Positions 1 to 9,272 of a stretch of DNA of 64,000 bases are shown here, one piece after another. The stretch lies in assembly GCF_015222005.1 (NCBI RefSeq), contig NZ_JADFFL010000006.1, forward strand, positions 1 to 64,000, written 5' to 3'. A program made the translations under genes and the position numbers. Each line of letters opens with the position of its first letter. Positions within the stretch are counted from its first letter, which is position 1. The notes under the pieces were generated by a model that was not told the DNA's origin, ran no database searches, and worked only from the letters and a program-made list of their open reading frames with translations. Origin of the DNA: Mucilaginibacter myungsuensis. Its GTDB lineage: Bacteria; Bacteroidota; Bacteroidia; Sphingobacteriales; Sphingobacteriaceae.

Positions 1-60
1 ACAATAATTACAGGCCGCACTTATCTTTGAAAATGAAAACACCGCAAAGTGTTTATAAAC

Positions 61-90
61 AAAAATCCCAGCTACTCTTGTAACTGGGAC
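61..90 (-). terminator. Terminator after the lytic transglycosylase gene
   Basis: On the minus strand TCCCAG and CTGGGA pair around TTACAAGAGTAG and are followed by a run of five T. It lies about 45 bases past the stop of the mltD-like gene. Nothing else is seen in bases 1-136. Confidence 0.7.
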
Positions 91-136
91 TATCGTAAAA
101 TCTGTCAACTTATATCAGGACGATTCATATTTTGAA

Positions 137-1495
137 TTATACCTTAGATATTTTCAACCTCATGCCGGGCTGCAGAGCATTCTTTTTAAGGCCATTCAGT
201 TGTTTGATGCTATCTGTAGTAGATTCAAACTTTTCAGCGAGGGCACCCAGGGTATCGCCTTTTTTAACTTTGTAGGTCAGGTATCTTGGCGTTTCCTTTT
301 CGGCGACCACCTTTTTAGTGGCCACTATATTCTGGCTAAGCTTAAGTTTTTTACCGGCCAATACTTTGGCGGTCTTCAAACCATTCCAGGCGCGTAGGTC
401 CTGTACCTCTACGCCGTAGCGGTCGGCTATATCTTCAAGCGTCTCTTTCTTTTTAACGATGTGGAAGGCCGGGCGCTCAGCCGGGCGATGATCGGCGGCA
501 TTCACGGCCATGTAAGTTGCAGACGGTAACGCTGCCGGGGCAACAACACCATCGGTATTTAAAAAGTCGTACAGGGCGCTGTATTTAGCGGCGGGTAACT
601 GCGGGATGATCAGCCTGCGCGGAACGGTCGGTGTGCCATGCACCACGCCGCGTTTGTAAGCCGGGTTAAGTATGGCCAGCTCTTTAATATCTACCTGCAA
701 TTGCGTAGCCAGGCTATTCAGCGATACCATTTTGTTCACCATCACCGTATCGGTATTAATGCCAAAGGCACAAGCCTGCTCTACAATGTTGTGGTTATTA
801 AAATAGGTCATCACGTATGATGCTGCTATAAATTTAGGTACGTAGCCACGGGTCTCGGCCGGAAGGAAGCCACGGATCGCCCAAAAATCGGCCGCGCCTC
901 CGGCTTTGTCTATAGCGCGTTCTACACTGCTGGTGCCGCAATTGTAAGCGGCAATGGCCAGTAGCCAGTCGCCAAATTCCTGATAAGCATTTTTAATGTA
1001 GGCGGCAGCGGCATAGCTGGCCTGTATCGGGTCTTTACGCTCGTCTATATAATCGTCAACATGCAGTCCGTAGCCTTTACCGGTAGCATACATAAACTGC
1101 CACGGGCCGGTGGCGCCAACGCGCGATACGGCATGCGGATTAAGTTCTGATTCTACGATCGACAAAAACTTGATCTCTTCAGGGATACCGGCCTCGCGGA
1201 AGGCTTTCTCGTAAATTGGGAAGTAGTATTTTGACAGACCCAACAGGCGACCGATATCAGCCTTGCGGTTCGTATAGCTGTCGATGTAGGCTTGCACATA
1301 CTCATTATAATCCAGCGGGATATCTTTTTGGATAGAGTCCAAACGTACTTTAAACATGCGCTGGTAAGCGGTAAAAGCCAGATCTACCTGTTCTTTTACA
1401 ATGGTGTCCTTAGCAAAACTAAAGTTGAAGGTGCGGGCGGCGAGGAGGGTGTGTGATAATGTAAGGAAAGTTACAAGCGTAAGTAGTCTCTTCAT
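137..1495 (-). CDS. mltD: MltD-type lytic transglycosylase with two LysM repeats
   Basis: Cleaves glycan strands of peptidoglycan in the periplasm by the lytic transglycosylase reaction. The 452-residue protein opens with a signal peptide (about 1-19) with no lipobox cysteine, unlike E. coli MltD. The SLT domain covers about 85-230, with the likely catalytic glutamate E115 in SIVESELNP and the family signature GATGPWQFM near 128-136. Two LysM repeats (about 345-390 and 405-450) carry the VKKxxTL pattern and should bind the wall. It lies 60 bp downstream of gatA on the same strand, possibly cotranscribed, and is followed by a terminator. Family is sure; the mltD symbol is by domain architecture. 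Confidence 0.93.
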   Translation of the reverse strand: MKRLLTLVTFLTLSHTLLAARTFNFSFAKDTIVKEQVDLAFTAYQRMFKVRLDSIQKDIPLDYNEYVQAYIDSYTNRKADIGRLLGLSKYYFPIYEKAFREAGIPEEIKFLSIVESELNPHAVSRVGATGPWQFMYATGKGYGLHVDDYIDERKDPIQASYAAAAYIKNAYQEFGDWLLAIAAYNCGTSSVERAIDKAGGAADFWAIRGFLPAETRGYVPKFIAASYVMTYFNNHNIVEQACAFGINTDTVMVNKMVSLNSLATQLQVDIKELAILNPAYKRGVVHGTPTVPRRLIIPQLPAAKYSALYDFLNTDGVVAPAALPSATYMAVNAADHRPAERPAFHIVKKKETLEDIADRYGVEVQDLRAWNGLKTAKVLAGKKLKLSQNIVATKKVVAEKETPRYLTYKVKKGDTLGALAEKFESTTDSIKQLNGLKKNALQPGMRLKISKV

Positions 1496-1555
1496 TACAA
1501 GTAATTTTGTTTACACGATGTTATAATGTGCTGTTTACGAAGCTACTAAGGTAGC

Positions 1556-2989
1556 TTAATTTGTAGTTAAGTTCAAAAAATATTCAGAAAATTCCAGCAG
1601 CTCTTTCTCGGCGTACTGTTTGGTCAGCAGTTGTAACCCTAACGGCAGGCCCTGGCTATTATTGCCCGCCGGTAACGAAATAGCCGGCACACCCGCCAAA
1701 GATGCCTGTACGGTAAAAATATCGTGCAGGTAACTTACCACCGGGTCCTTTTCTTCTTTGCCTATGGCAAAAGCCGGTTCGGGCGCGGTCGGCACCATGA
1801 TCAAGTCGTATTGCTGCAATATTTCGTTGGTTTTATCGCGGATCAGTCGGCGTACTTTTTGGGCTTTGGCGTAGTAGGCATCGTAATAACCCGCGCTTAA
1901 CACGAAAGTGCCCAGCATAATGCGGCGCTTAACCTCCTTACCAAAACCTTCGGACCGCGACAGTTTGTAAGTGCTTTGCAGGTCGGTAGCGTTGGGGCTG
2001 CGGTAACCGTAGTGCACACCATCGTAACGCTGCAGGTTGCTTGATGCTTCGGCTGTGGCTAATACGTAGTAAGTAGGCACCAGATAGTCCAGATATTCAA
2101 AAGACACCGGCTCTACGGTGTGGCCTTCGGCTTTTAGTTTGGCTATGTTGTCGGTCAGCATTTGCTTCACTTCGGGGTCGGTACCCTCACTATCCAATGC
2201 TTCTTGCAGATAAGCTATTTTTTTTGCCCCTGTAGATGGCTTTAGTTCGCCCTGGGGTTGATATGGTTGTTGGATAGCGGTCCCATCATAATTATCCGGA
2301 CCGGCCATTACATCTAATAACAAAGCCGCATCGCTCACCGAATTGGTGATCGGCCCTACCTGATCGAACGATGACGCGTAAGCGATAATGCCATGGCGAG
2401 ATATGCGCCCGTAAGTTGGCTTAAGACCGATAGCCCCGCAAAATGCAGCAGGCTGACGAACAGAACCACCGGTATCGGTACCGATAGCCGCGTGGCACAT
2501 ACCTGCCTGTACAGCGACCGCCGAACCACCTGATGAGCCACCCGAAACACGGGTCTCGTCAGCAAAGTTCTTCACAGGACCGAAATACGAATTTTCGTTA
2601 GCGCCGCCCATGGCAAACTCGTCGCAATTGCAACGGCCTATGATCACGGCGTCCTCGGCCAGTAAACGTTCTACAATAGTTGAGGAGAAGATGGCGGTAA
2701 AGCCATCGAGTATTTTGGATGAGGCGGATACTTTGTGCCCCTTATAGCTGATGTTATCTTTAATGCCAATAACCATGCCCGCCAGTTTACCGGCGGTGCC
2801 GGCATGCAGTTTAGCATCTACGGCTTTGGCTTGCTCCAAGGCTTCGGCTGCAAATACCTCGTTAAAGGCATTCAGGTGGGCAAACTGATCTATACGGTTA
2901 AGGTAACCGTTAACTAAACTTTCAACCGTAACATCGCCGTTGGTGATCGCGGCGCGAATATCGACCAAAGAGGTATAGTTTTTTACCAT
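1556..2989 (-). CDS. gatA: Asp-tRNA(Asn)/Glu-tRNA(Gln) amidotransferase subunit A
   Basis: Amidase subunit of the GatCAB complex. It releases ammonia from glutamine so that Glu-tRNA(Gln) and/or Asp-tRNA(Asn) can be converted to the amidated form in the cytoplasm. The amidase-signature catalytic triad is visible: K77 in GIKDN, S152 in VSGGSSGGS and S176 in TDTGGS. Its 477 residues match the family length. gatB and gatC are not in the window, which is common in this phylum. The start is preceded at only about 12 bp by a hairpin with a T run that ends the tatA transcript, so the gene's promoter must overlap that hairpin or transcription must read through it. Confidence 0.96.
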   Translation of the reverse strand: MVKNYTSLVDIRAAITNGDVTVESLVNGYLNRIDQFAHLNAFNEVFAAEALEQAKAVDAKLHAGTAGKLAGMVIGIKDNISYKGHKVSASSKILDGFTAIFSSTIVERLLAEDAVIIGRCNCDEFAMGGANENSYFGPVKNFADETRVSGGSSGGSAVAVQAGMCHAAIGTDTGGSVRQPAAFCGAIGLKPTYGRISRHGIIAYASSFDQVGPITNSVSDAALLLDVMAGPDNYDGTAIQQPYQPQGELKPSTGAKKIAYLQEALDSEGTDPEVKQMLTDNIAKLKAEGHTVEPVSFEYLDYLVPTYYVLATAEASSNLQRYDGVHYGYRSPNATDLQSTYKLSRSEGFGKEVKRRIMLGTFVLSAGYYDAYYAKAQKVRRLIRDKTNEILQQYDLIMVPTAPEPAFAIGKEEKDPVVSYLHDIFTVQASLAGVPAISLPAGNNSQGLPLGLQLLTKQYAEKELLEFSEYFLNLTTN

Positions 2990-3001
2990 AGCCGCTAAAA
3001 T

Positions 3002-3045
3002 AAAAAAACTTATCCGTTGACAAAGGAAATTATCAACGGATAAGT
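3002..3045 (-). terminator. Terminator-like hairpin between tatA and gatA
   Basis: A perfect 13-bp stem (3008-3020 with 3033-3045) and 12-nt loop are followed on the minus strand by seven T. By position it terminates the tat/envC operon. Its closeness to the gatA start (2989) leaves open that it regulates gatA. Confidence 0.75.
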
Positions 3046-3119
3046 CAAAATACGTTCACAGCACCATGTAAATGCTGCGTAAATATCAATGTCGCCTAAA
3101 GCAACAACGCGCTACTTAA

Positions 3120-3296
3120 TTACTCGGCTTTGTTAGAGCTTGATGTAGTAGTAGTGTTGTCGGTACTTTGCGCGTCTTTAAATTCTTTTACGCCTTTGCC
3201 CAGGCCACGCATTAATTCAGGAATTTTTTTACCGCCGAACAGTAATAAAATTACAATGATGATCAAAATGATCTCTTGTGCGCCAAATCCACCCAT
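3120..3296 (-). CDS. tatA: Sec-independent translocase subunit TatA, small (58 aa)
   Basis: Pore-forming subunit of the twin-arginine pathway, which exports folded proteins across the inner membrane. Only 58 residues. After the start comes MGGFGAQEI, one membrane segment (about 8-20), the hallmark [16 protein letters not shown] hinge and amphipathic helix (20-35), KEFKDA, and a short Ser/Thr tail. It is 33 bp downstream of a second TatA/B-like gene on the same strand and ends 75 bp before the operon terminator. tatC is not in the window. Paired TatA-like genes in one operon are known in Bacteroidetes. Confidence 0.92.
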   Translation of the reverse strand: MGGFGAQEIILIIIVILLLFGGKKIPELMRGLGKGVKEFKDAQSTDNTTTTSSSNKAE

Positions 3297-3329
3297 GGTT
3301 TCTACTTTTTATGTTTAATTAATATTTTA

Positions 3330-3797
3330 TTACTCTTTTGCGAGGTTTATCTTCTGCGGCTCTGCCTCTTCGGTCTCTTCTGCCCTGCCTTCGCCGGTCT
3401 TTTCTTCCATCATCGCTACCAGGTGCCCGTTCTCGTCATAATGCATGGGCGTACCATCGCTATCATAAGTAAGCGGGGTCTCGCTAAAGGTCATGGCACC
3501 CGCTACAGGCGAGGTATCTATTAACGGTTTACTTTCGTCGTTATTATCTGCCTTATGTTCGGGCAATTCGGCCGGTTTTTCGGCTACGGTCTCTTTCTTT
3601 TCGTCGTAGTTGTTGATCTGGTTATTGATCTCGCGCTTCACATCGTCTGATGCATCTTTAAAATCGCGGATACCCTTACCCAGGGTCTTAGCTAAACCGG
3701 GCAATTTATCGCCGCCAAAAAGCAGCAGCGCAACAAACATGATCAATACCAGTTCACCACCACCCATATTCAAAAATCCGAAGATCGCGCCTAACAT
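3330..3797 (-). CDS. TatA/TatB-like translocase protein with acidic tail
   Basis: Second TatA-family protein, 155 residues. A membrane segment (about 10-26) is followed by the FGGDKLPGLAKTLGKG motif and an amphipathic helix, KDASDDVKREI, then a long hydrophilic, acidic tail. The tail contains SDGTPMHYDENG. The acidic residue after FGG and the long tail make it the better TatB candidate of the two, but Bacteroidetes often lack a true TatB, so the role is uncertain. It sits between the EnvC-like gene (55 bp upstream) and the small tatA in one minus-strand operon. Family assignment is firm; TatA versus TatB is not. Confidence 0.85.
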   Translation of the reverse strand: MLGAIFGFLNMGGGELVLIMFVALLLFGGDKLPGLAKTLGKGIRDFKDASDDVKREINNQINNYDEKKETVAEKPAELPEHKADNNDESKPLIDTSPVAGAMTFSETPLTYDSDGTPMHYDENGHLVAMMEEKTGEGRAEETEEAEPQKINLAKE

Positions 3798-3852
3798 ATT
3801 GATCAGAATTAATTTACAAATATAAACATTTTAAAAGCACCGCGGCTAATTT

Positions 3853-5148
3853 TTAATTCGCCAGCCAAGGTGCCGGGTTAATAGGCGTACCGCCTTTCCA
3901 AATACCAAAGTTGATGATGGCTAAACCTGTAGAGTTATCGGTATCTACAGTACCTATCGATTGCTTGGTGGTCACCTTTTGCCCCACCGACACACTTACC
4001 GATCTTAAGTTTTGGTAACAGCTAAAATACTCACCATGCTTAATGATCACCAGGAAACTGCTCCCGATCGGTGATACGGTGCGCACTTCGCCATTGAAAA
4101 CAGCCCGCACCCCGGCACCCGGACTGGTCTTTATTTCTAAGCCGCTATTTTCGCTATGGATACCAGCCTCTACATACGGGCCAAATCCGCGGATGATACC
4201 ACCGCTGTTGGCTATCGGCCATGGCAAGTTACCTTTACTACCTAAAAAGTCGCTTGATAAACGGGCCGATTCTGGTGTGGCATTCAATACCTCGGACGTG
4301 CTCGACGACTTGGTGATCTTTTTCACAGTAGACGGTTCTACCGCACGGCCTTCGGCTTTAGCTTTAGCAGCCTCGGCAGCGGCACGGCGGCGCTCTTCCT
4401 CTTCGGCTTTGCGGCGGGCCTCTTCTATCTCGCGCCTGATGGTACGCTCTATCAGGGCGTTCATGGCGCGTAGGTTACGTTGTTTTTCTTGTTGCTGTTG
4501 TTTTAACTGGCCTTGTTGTTTGGACAGTTGGGATATCACCTGCACCTCGTTATTACGATCCTTATTCAGGGTGGTGCGTTCTTTCTCCTGGTCTTTCAGC
4601 AGATCGCTTTTATCTTTTTTAGTGCGGTCAAGCTCGTTTATCTTCACATGCAATTCATCCTGCGTACCACGGATCGATGCCGCCTGGCGTTCGCGATAGG
4701 TGCCGAACTGCTGCAAATAGGTCATGCGCTTATAGGCCTGATTAAAATTCTCGGCCGAGAAGATGAATGATAGCTTGTTATAGGAACTTTGGTTGTGGTA
4801 CGCGAACAAAATCATCGAAGCATACTCCTTCTTCAGCTGATCCAGCTGGCCCTGCAAAGTTTTTACCGAATGGTTGTTCTGCTGTATCTGGTTATCCAGC
4901 GCGCCTATCTCCGAACTGATGGTCTTGATCTTGCTCTCACGCAAACTGATCTGCGCCTTGATCAGGCTTAATTGCTTTAGGTTGGCCTTTTTATTGGCCA
5001 TGGTCTCTTCCAGTTCGCGATTCAATTTTTCCAGTTCCTGGTTCAATTGATCGCGCTTGCGCTTTAGCTCCCCGCTCGATTGGCCGAACGCCGTAGCTGC
5101 CGCTATCAAAAAGCAAATTGTAAAAAGGCCTGTTTTAAAAAACTTCAT
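3853..5148 (-). CDS. envC: EnvC-like murein hydrolase activator (coiled coil plus degenerate M23 domain)
   Basis: Periplasmic protein expected to activate septal amidases during cell division. A signal peptide (1-22, AFGQ) is followed by a long coiled coil rich in K, E, Q and R (about 25-275) and a C-terminal LytM/M23 domain (about 315-431). The zinc ligands of active M23 enzymes look replaced: the HxGxD position reads NSGLE and the distal YxHL reads YQNL. This is the pattern of the non-catalytic, regulatory EnvC class. It sits between the DUF4292 lipoprotein and the Tat genes, separated by 14 and 55 bp, consistent with one envelope operon. Confidence 0.9.
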   Translation of the reverse strand: MKFFKTGLFTICFLIAAATAFGQSSGELKRKRDQLNQELEKLNRELEETMANKKANLKQLSLIKAQISLRESKIKTISSEIGALDNQIQQNNHSVKTLQGQLDQLKKEYASMILFAYHNQSSYNKLSFIFSAENFNQAYKRMTYLQQFGTYRERQAASIRGTQDELHVKINELDRTKKDKSDLLKDQEKERTTLNKDRNNEVQVISQLSKQQGQLKQQQQEKQRNLRAMNALIERTIRREIEEARRKAEEEERRRAAAEAAKAKAEGRAVEPSTVKKITKSSSTSEVLNATPESARLSSDFLGSKGNLPWPIANSGGIIRGFGPYVEAGIHSENSGLEIKTSPGAGVRAVFNGEVRTVSPIGSSFLVIIKHGEYFSCYQNLRSVSVSVGQKVTTKQSIGTVDTDNSTGLAIINFGIWKGGTPINPAPWLAN

Positions 5149-5162
5149 TAAGTCAAATATTT

Positions 5163-5957
5163 TCAGTTGGCAGCTTTGTAGCTGTCGGGTATGCTAAATG
5201 GTGTATCGATCGGTTTATCAAATTCGGCGTTGGTGTAACGCATGTTGATCTTGATATTCTTTTTATCCGCCGTCGATGTGATATCTATCTGCGACGGGAT
5301 CACCCGGCCATCAGCCTGAATGAACGCACCGTTAATCACCTGCAAAGTTAAGGCAGCTAAGTTATTGGTCAAATTACTTTGGCTCACTTTATAATCGGCC
5401 CCGATATTTAATTTGTAGCCGATATCTCCCAACTGACCGTTGAGTAAAGTATTAGCGCCATCTTCGCTCATAGATACGCCATCATGCAAAAGCTCTGGCA
5501 TAGCATTTCCTATCAGTAAGGCCTGTAACGTTTTAAAGTTCACCTGCTTGCCGCCGTATTGATGCACATAGCTGAATGGCTTTTTCATGTACAGGCCTTG
5601 CAGTTTATTCAGCACAATAATGCTATCCGGGGTGATCAGCGCGCGGGCAACCTCAATGTTCACCAGGATCTGCGTCACTACCGATACCCATATCTTTTTG
5701 TCCCTGTCTATACGGATGGTGAGCGTAACATCGTTATCGTCGCCGTCAATATCTAAACGGGCTTTAGCCTTGCCGTTAAACGTATTAAAGTTTACCTGCC
5801 GCTCGCGTATGGCTATCAATTTGGCATTGGTGCTTGGCGCGGCTTTCACCGTCACCGGTTCTTTTACCGCTTCGCGGTTCACCAATACTTGTTTTTTGGC
5901 TTTACAACCCGCAAGGGCTACAAAGCTGCAAAATATGATCGTTGTTATCTTATTCAA
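5163..5957 (-). CDS. DUF4292 family lipoprotein
   Basis: Outer-membrane or periplasmic lipoprotein of the DUF4292 family, which is found only in Bacteroidetes and has no proven function. I place the start at a TTG (5955-5957) inside the last codons of the TPR gene. It is preceded by GAGAGGAAG, a good ribosome-binding site, and gives MNKITTIIFCSFVALAGC with a textbook lipobox LAGC. A longer upstream reading would bury the signal peptide. The 264-residue product has a beta-rich body resembling lipoprotein-carrier folds; that resemblance is an inference. The 8-bp overlap suggests translational coupling to the TPR gene. Confidence 0.87.
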   Translation of the reverse strand: MNKITTIIFCSFVALAGCKAKKQVLVNREAVKEPVTVKAAPSTNAKLIAIRERQVNFNTFNGKAKARLDIDGDDNDVTLTIRIDRDKKIWVSVVTQILVNIEVARALITPDSIIVLNKLQGLYMKKPFSYVHQYGGKQVNFKTLQALLIGNAMPELLHDGVSMSEDGANTLLNGQLGDIGYKLNIGADYKVSQSNLTNNLAALTLQVINGAFIQADGRVIPSQIDITSTADKKNIKINMRYTNAEFDKPIDTPFSIPDSYKAAN

Positions 5958-7671
5958 TGTACTTCCTCTCGTTGATCTTGCGGTCCAAAACCGGCGATGT
6001 TGCGCCACCTTGTTTCGCTTTTTTCCAATTATCCACCGCGGCATTGGTATCGCCCAGATGGAACATGATGTCGCCAAAGTGCTCTACCTGGGTAGCGCTA
6101 TCCTTGTTGTGCGATATAGCCTTCAATATCCAAACCTTTGCCTCAGCATACTTTTTTTGCTTGAACAAGATCCAGGCATAAGTATCCTCGAACGATGCCG
6201 TGTTGGGCTGTAACTCGGTCGATCGTTTCGACATGGTCGCTGCCTTATCCAAACGCTCGCCGCGCAGGCTTAAATAATAAGCGTAGTTATTTAACGTATA
6301 AGAGTTGTCGGGATTGTGCAGTAGAGACTTATCATACGACTCATCCGACTTAGCATGGTCGCCTTGAGCATGGTAGGCATCGCCCAAAGCCGAAAAAGCT
6401 TGCGACAGCAATTCCTTATCCTGAAACTCTAACGTAGTGGCATTTTTAGCATAGCTGATGGCCTTGGGGTAGTTCTTTTTTTGCAGATAGGCTACGCCAA
6501 CCAAATAGTTCATCCAGGCTTGATTAGGGAATAGGGACAAAGCATTCTGCCCGTCTTTAATGGCTGCGTCAAGATCATTCTCGCCAAGGTCTAATCTTAC
6601 TAACTGTTCCTGTACGGCGTACGACTGGTCATCTAACTGGATAGATTTTTGGAAAGATGCCCTCGCCTCTTTCAGCTTGTTGCTTTGCGCCAGCATATCG
6701 CCATAAATGGCAAATGACTTTGGGTTGCTTGGGTGAGCGATGGTCAGCAAGCGGCTTAATTCCAATGCACTCGCCTTAGCATCCGGATCTGGGAACTTGG
6801 GCAGATAACCCATAATGATCCTCAGCTTTTGATCGATATCCAGGTCCTGAACAGCGAATGCTTTTTCCAGGTGCTGATAACTTAGTTCGGCATTCTTTTT
6901 ATCACGGTAGACATCCGCCAAGGCTAAATGGACCATCCCGTTGTTAGGATCCACTTTTTCGGCCTTTTGTAATATGGCCAAGCCTTTATCTTTATAATTG
7001 TTAGTGTTGTAAATCTCGCCCAGCAACAGGTAATATTTGATCTGGCCGGGGTTAGCGGCTATCATCGCCTCTATCTCCTCGGCCGACTTATCTACCTTGT
7101 TTTGCTTCAGGTATATCTTAGAACGTTGGCCTAACAGGTCATCAGTAGGGCCGGTAATGCTCTCTATTTTTTTGTAGACGGCCAAAGCTTCGTCATACCT
7201 TTTTTGAATAAAGTAGGCGTTGGCTTTATCAAAGTAATAATCGGGTTTATCGGGCGCGATACGTATCAGCTGGTTAAAAACATTTTCCAGTTTTACCAGG
7301 TCATTGGTCTTTTCGTAGCTGTCGGCCAGCGCTATCCAGTACCACTCGTTGTCTTTATTAATGGCAGTGGCACGTTCCAGCAGGCGGGTGGCCTCGGCAT
7401 TATCCTTCTGCATCTTTTTAAGATTGGCCAGCTCGTACATGGCCGCATCGTTATTGGCATCGGTCTCTAAAACCTTACTGAACAACTGGGTAGCCAGCGG
7501 GAAATTCTCTACCACTTTCTCGTGCAGGGCCGAGTAAAAGATGCTCTTCACCATCACGCTGTCTAACGACTTCATGGGTTTGCCGGTCGCAGCGGCATCT
7601 TTAGCCGGCTTTTGTGCCAGGGCCAGTGCCGGTGATAATACCAAACCAAAAAGTACAGCGCGTTTAAACAT
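5950..7671 (-). CDS. Tetratricopeptide-repeat periplasmic protein
   Basis: Exported scaffold protein of 573 residues built from about ten or more TPR units. The start chosen is ATG at 7669-7671, giving MFKRAVLFGLVLSPALALAQ, a clear signal peptide ending ALAQ. TPR consensus positions recur (AMYELANL, WYWIALADSY, YYFDKANAYF, NYLVGVAYL, ALGDAYHAQGD). TPR arrays mediate protein-protein contacts, so a role in assembling envelope machinery with the neighbouring DUF4292 lipoprotein is plausible but not shown. It overlaps the next gene by 8 bp and lies 45 bp after the flippase gene. Confidence 0.9.
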   Translation of the reverse strand: MFKRAVLFGLVLSPALALAQKPAKDAAATGKPMKSLDSVMVKSIFYSALHEKVVENFPLATQLFSKVLETDANNDAAMYELANLKKMQKDNAEATRLLERATAINKDNEWYWIALADSYEKTNDLVKLENVFNQLIRIAPDKPDYYFDKANAYFIQKRYDEALAVYKKIESITGPTDDLLGQRSKIYLKQNKVDKSAEEIEAMIAANPGQIKYYLLLGEIYNTNNYKDKGLAILQKAEKVDPNNGMVHLALADVYRDKKNAELSYQHLEKAFAVQDLDIDQKLRIIMGYLPKFPDPDAKASALELSRLLTIAHPSNPKSFAIYGDMLAQSNKLKEARASFQKSIQLDDQSYAVQEQLVRLDLGENDLDAAIKDGQNALSLFPNQAWMNYLVGVAYLQKKNYPKAISYAKNATTLEFQDKELLSQAFSALGDAYHAQGDHAKSDESYDKSLLHNPDNSYTLNNYAYYLSLRGERLDKAATMSKRSTELQPNTASFEDTYAWILFKQKKYAEAKVWILKAISHNKDSATQVEHFGDIMFHLGDTNAAVDNWKKAKQGGATSPVLDRKINERKYIE

Positions 7672-7716
7672 TATTATTAGTTTATTATCCGGTAACGTGA
7701 CGGGAGCCATTAAAGA

Positions 7717-9243
7717 CTATCGTTTAAGAAAGATAGCCTTTAATTGTTTGCCTTCCAGCCACAAAGTGCCGCCCGCAAATAGTATCAGCAGGGCATTACC
7801 CACAAATATATTACGATCGAACACATAGAACGATAAAATAACGAGGATAATTGATGTAACAATATAAGCGAGGTTCGTTTTTACATTATATGGGATAGGG
7901 TAATTTTTTTGCCCCCAGATGTAGGATAAGATCATCATGGTGGAATAGGCCAACAGAGATACGTAAGCTGATGCCATGTAGCTGTATTCGGGGATGAAGA
8001 TATAGTTAAGGACCACCGTTAAAACAGCGCCGATGCCGGATATGTAAAGGCCATATTTTGTCTGATCTGAAAGTTTATACCAAACTGAAAGATTCATGTA
8101 AATACCGAGGCTTAGATAACCGAACAGCAGCGGTGGCACCACTCCTAAACCGGCCCAATAGGGATTAGCGACCATGACGCCGGCTTTATTTCGGATCATC
8201 TCTTTATCGACAATGATAGTTGCCAGGATATCGATATTAGCCACAAGACCTACGCAGATCACCGATATCATGATGACAAAGTAGGTCATGATGCGGGAGT
8301 AAGTATCGCCGGCATTTTTATTTTTTGCCTGACTGAAAAAGAAAGGCTCGGCACCCAAACGAAACGCCTGTACAAAAATACTTAGGAACAACGCTATCTT
8401 GGCGCACATTCCGTAAACTCCCGCCTGCTGATCACTGATTCCGGGCGGAAGGAGTTGTTTCAGCATGGCCTTATCTAAAGTCTCGTTAATGATGAAAGAT
8501 ATGTTGGCGATCAATACCGGCCAGCTATATAAGAACATCTCCTTAAATAGCTTATTGTCGAAACGGATCGTAATCTTCAGGATCTCTGGCAGCAGCAGCA
8601 AAACAGTGAACACGCTGGCGATTGCGTTAGACAGAAAAGCGTAACCTACCCACATAGGCGTGTACCAGTCTTTGAACCAATCGGCACCGATCCATTGATG
8701 CGCGATGATACGCGGGATAACGAACAGGAAAAAAACGTTGCATAAAACAACAATACCGATGTTAAGACATTTGATCACACTATACTTCATCGGTCGCCCG
8801 TCTGCACGGAGCTTGGCAAATGGGATGACACAGATCGCATCGGCTATCAATATCACCAGCAAGCATTTAAAATAGAATTTGTAATTGACGATGTCGCTTT
8901 CTACCCCGGCCGTCATCGCCCTCACTAATTCATCGAAAAACAAGGTCGCGAAGGTCAAAAAAACAACGGACATGGCTATCACCGCGCCAAACGTATTGTT
9001 GTAAACTATTTGCTTATCATCTTCACGTTTTTGCAGATACCTAAAGAAGGTGGTCTCCATACCAAATGCCAGCACCGCGTTAATGATGGCTGCGTAGCTA
9101 TACACTACGGTGAAAACCCCGTTGGCCGTGGCAGGTAACACCCGTGCATAGAACGGTGTCATTACAAAACCGATCATACGGGATATGATGGTAGTAAGCC
9201 CGTAGATGGCCGTTTGCCCGGCAAATTTTTTAGCGGTAGACAA
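7717..9243 (-). CDS. Polysaccharide flippase (Wzx/RfbX, MATE-like superfamily)
   Basis: Integral inner-membrane protein of 508 residues with about 14 hydrophobic segments, expected to flip lipid-linked oligosaccharides for surface polysaccharide synthesis. The N-terminus (KKFAGQTAIYGLTTIISRMIGF) is typical of the polysaccharide_synt family. No ATG lies near the beginning of the conserved region. The codon used is TTG (9241-9243), about 30 bp below a CTCCCTTTAGGGAG palindrome, so the start should be treated with care. It heads the minus-strand envelope cluster. Substrate unknown; alternatives within the superfamily (MurJ-like) are less likely from the N-terminal motif. Confidence 0.88.
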   Translation of the reverse strand: MSTAKKFAGQTAIYGLTTIISRMIGFVMTPFYARVLPATANGVFTVVYSYAAIINAVLAFGMETTFFRYLQKREDDKQIVYNNTFGAVIAMSVVFLTFATLFFDELVRAMTAGVESDIVNYKFYFKCLLVILIADAICVIPFAKLRADGRPMKYSVIKCLNIGIVVLCNVFFLFVIPRIIAHQWIGADWFKDWYTPMWVGYAFLSNAIASVFTVLLLLPEILKITIRFDNKLFKEMFLYSWPVLIANISFIINETLDKAMLKQLLPPGISDQQAGVYGMCAKIALFLSIFVQAFRLGAEPFFFSQAKNKNAGDTYSRIMTYFVIMISVICVGLVANIDILATIIVDKEMIRNKAGVMVANPYWAGLGVVPPLLFGYLSLGIYMNLSVWYKLSDQTKYGLYISGIGAVLTVVLNYIFIPEYSYMASAYVSLLAYSTMMILSYIWGQKNYPIPYNVKTNLAYIVTSIILVILSFYVFDRNIFVGNALLILFAGGTLWLEGKQLKAIFLKR

Positions 9244-9272
9244 TGCTGATAATATTGATGTGGAACTCGATA

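Noticed and set aside
4043..4699. Plus-strand frame of 218 codons
   Set aside because: Antisense to the EnvC-like gene; Ser/Arg-rich and without motifs.
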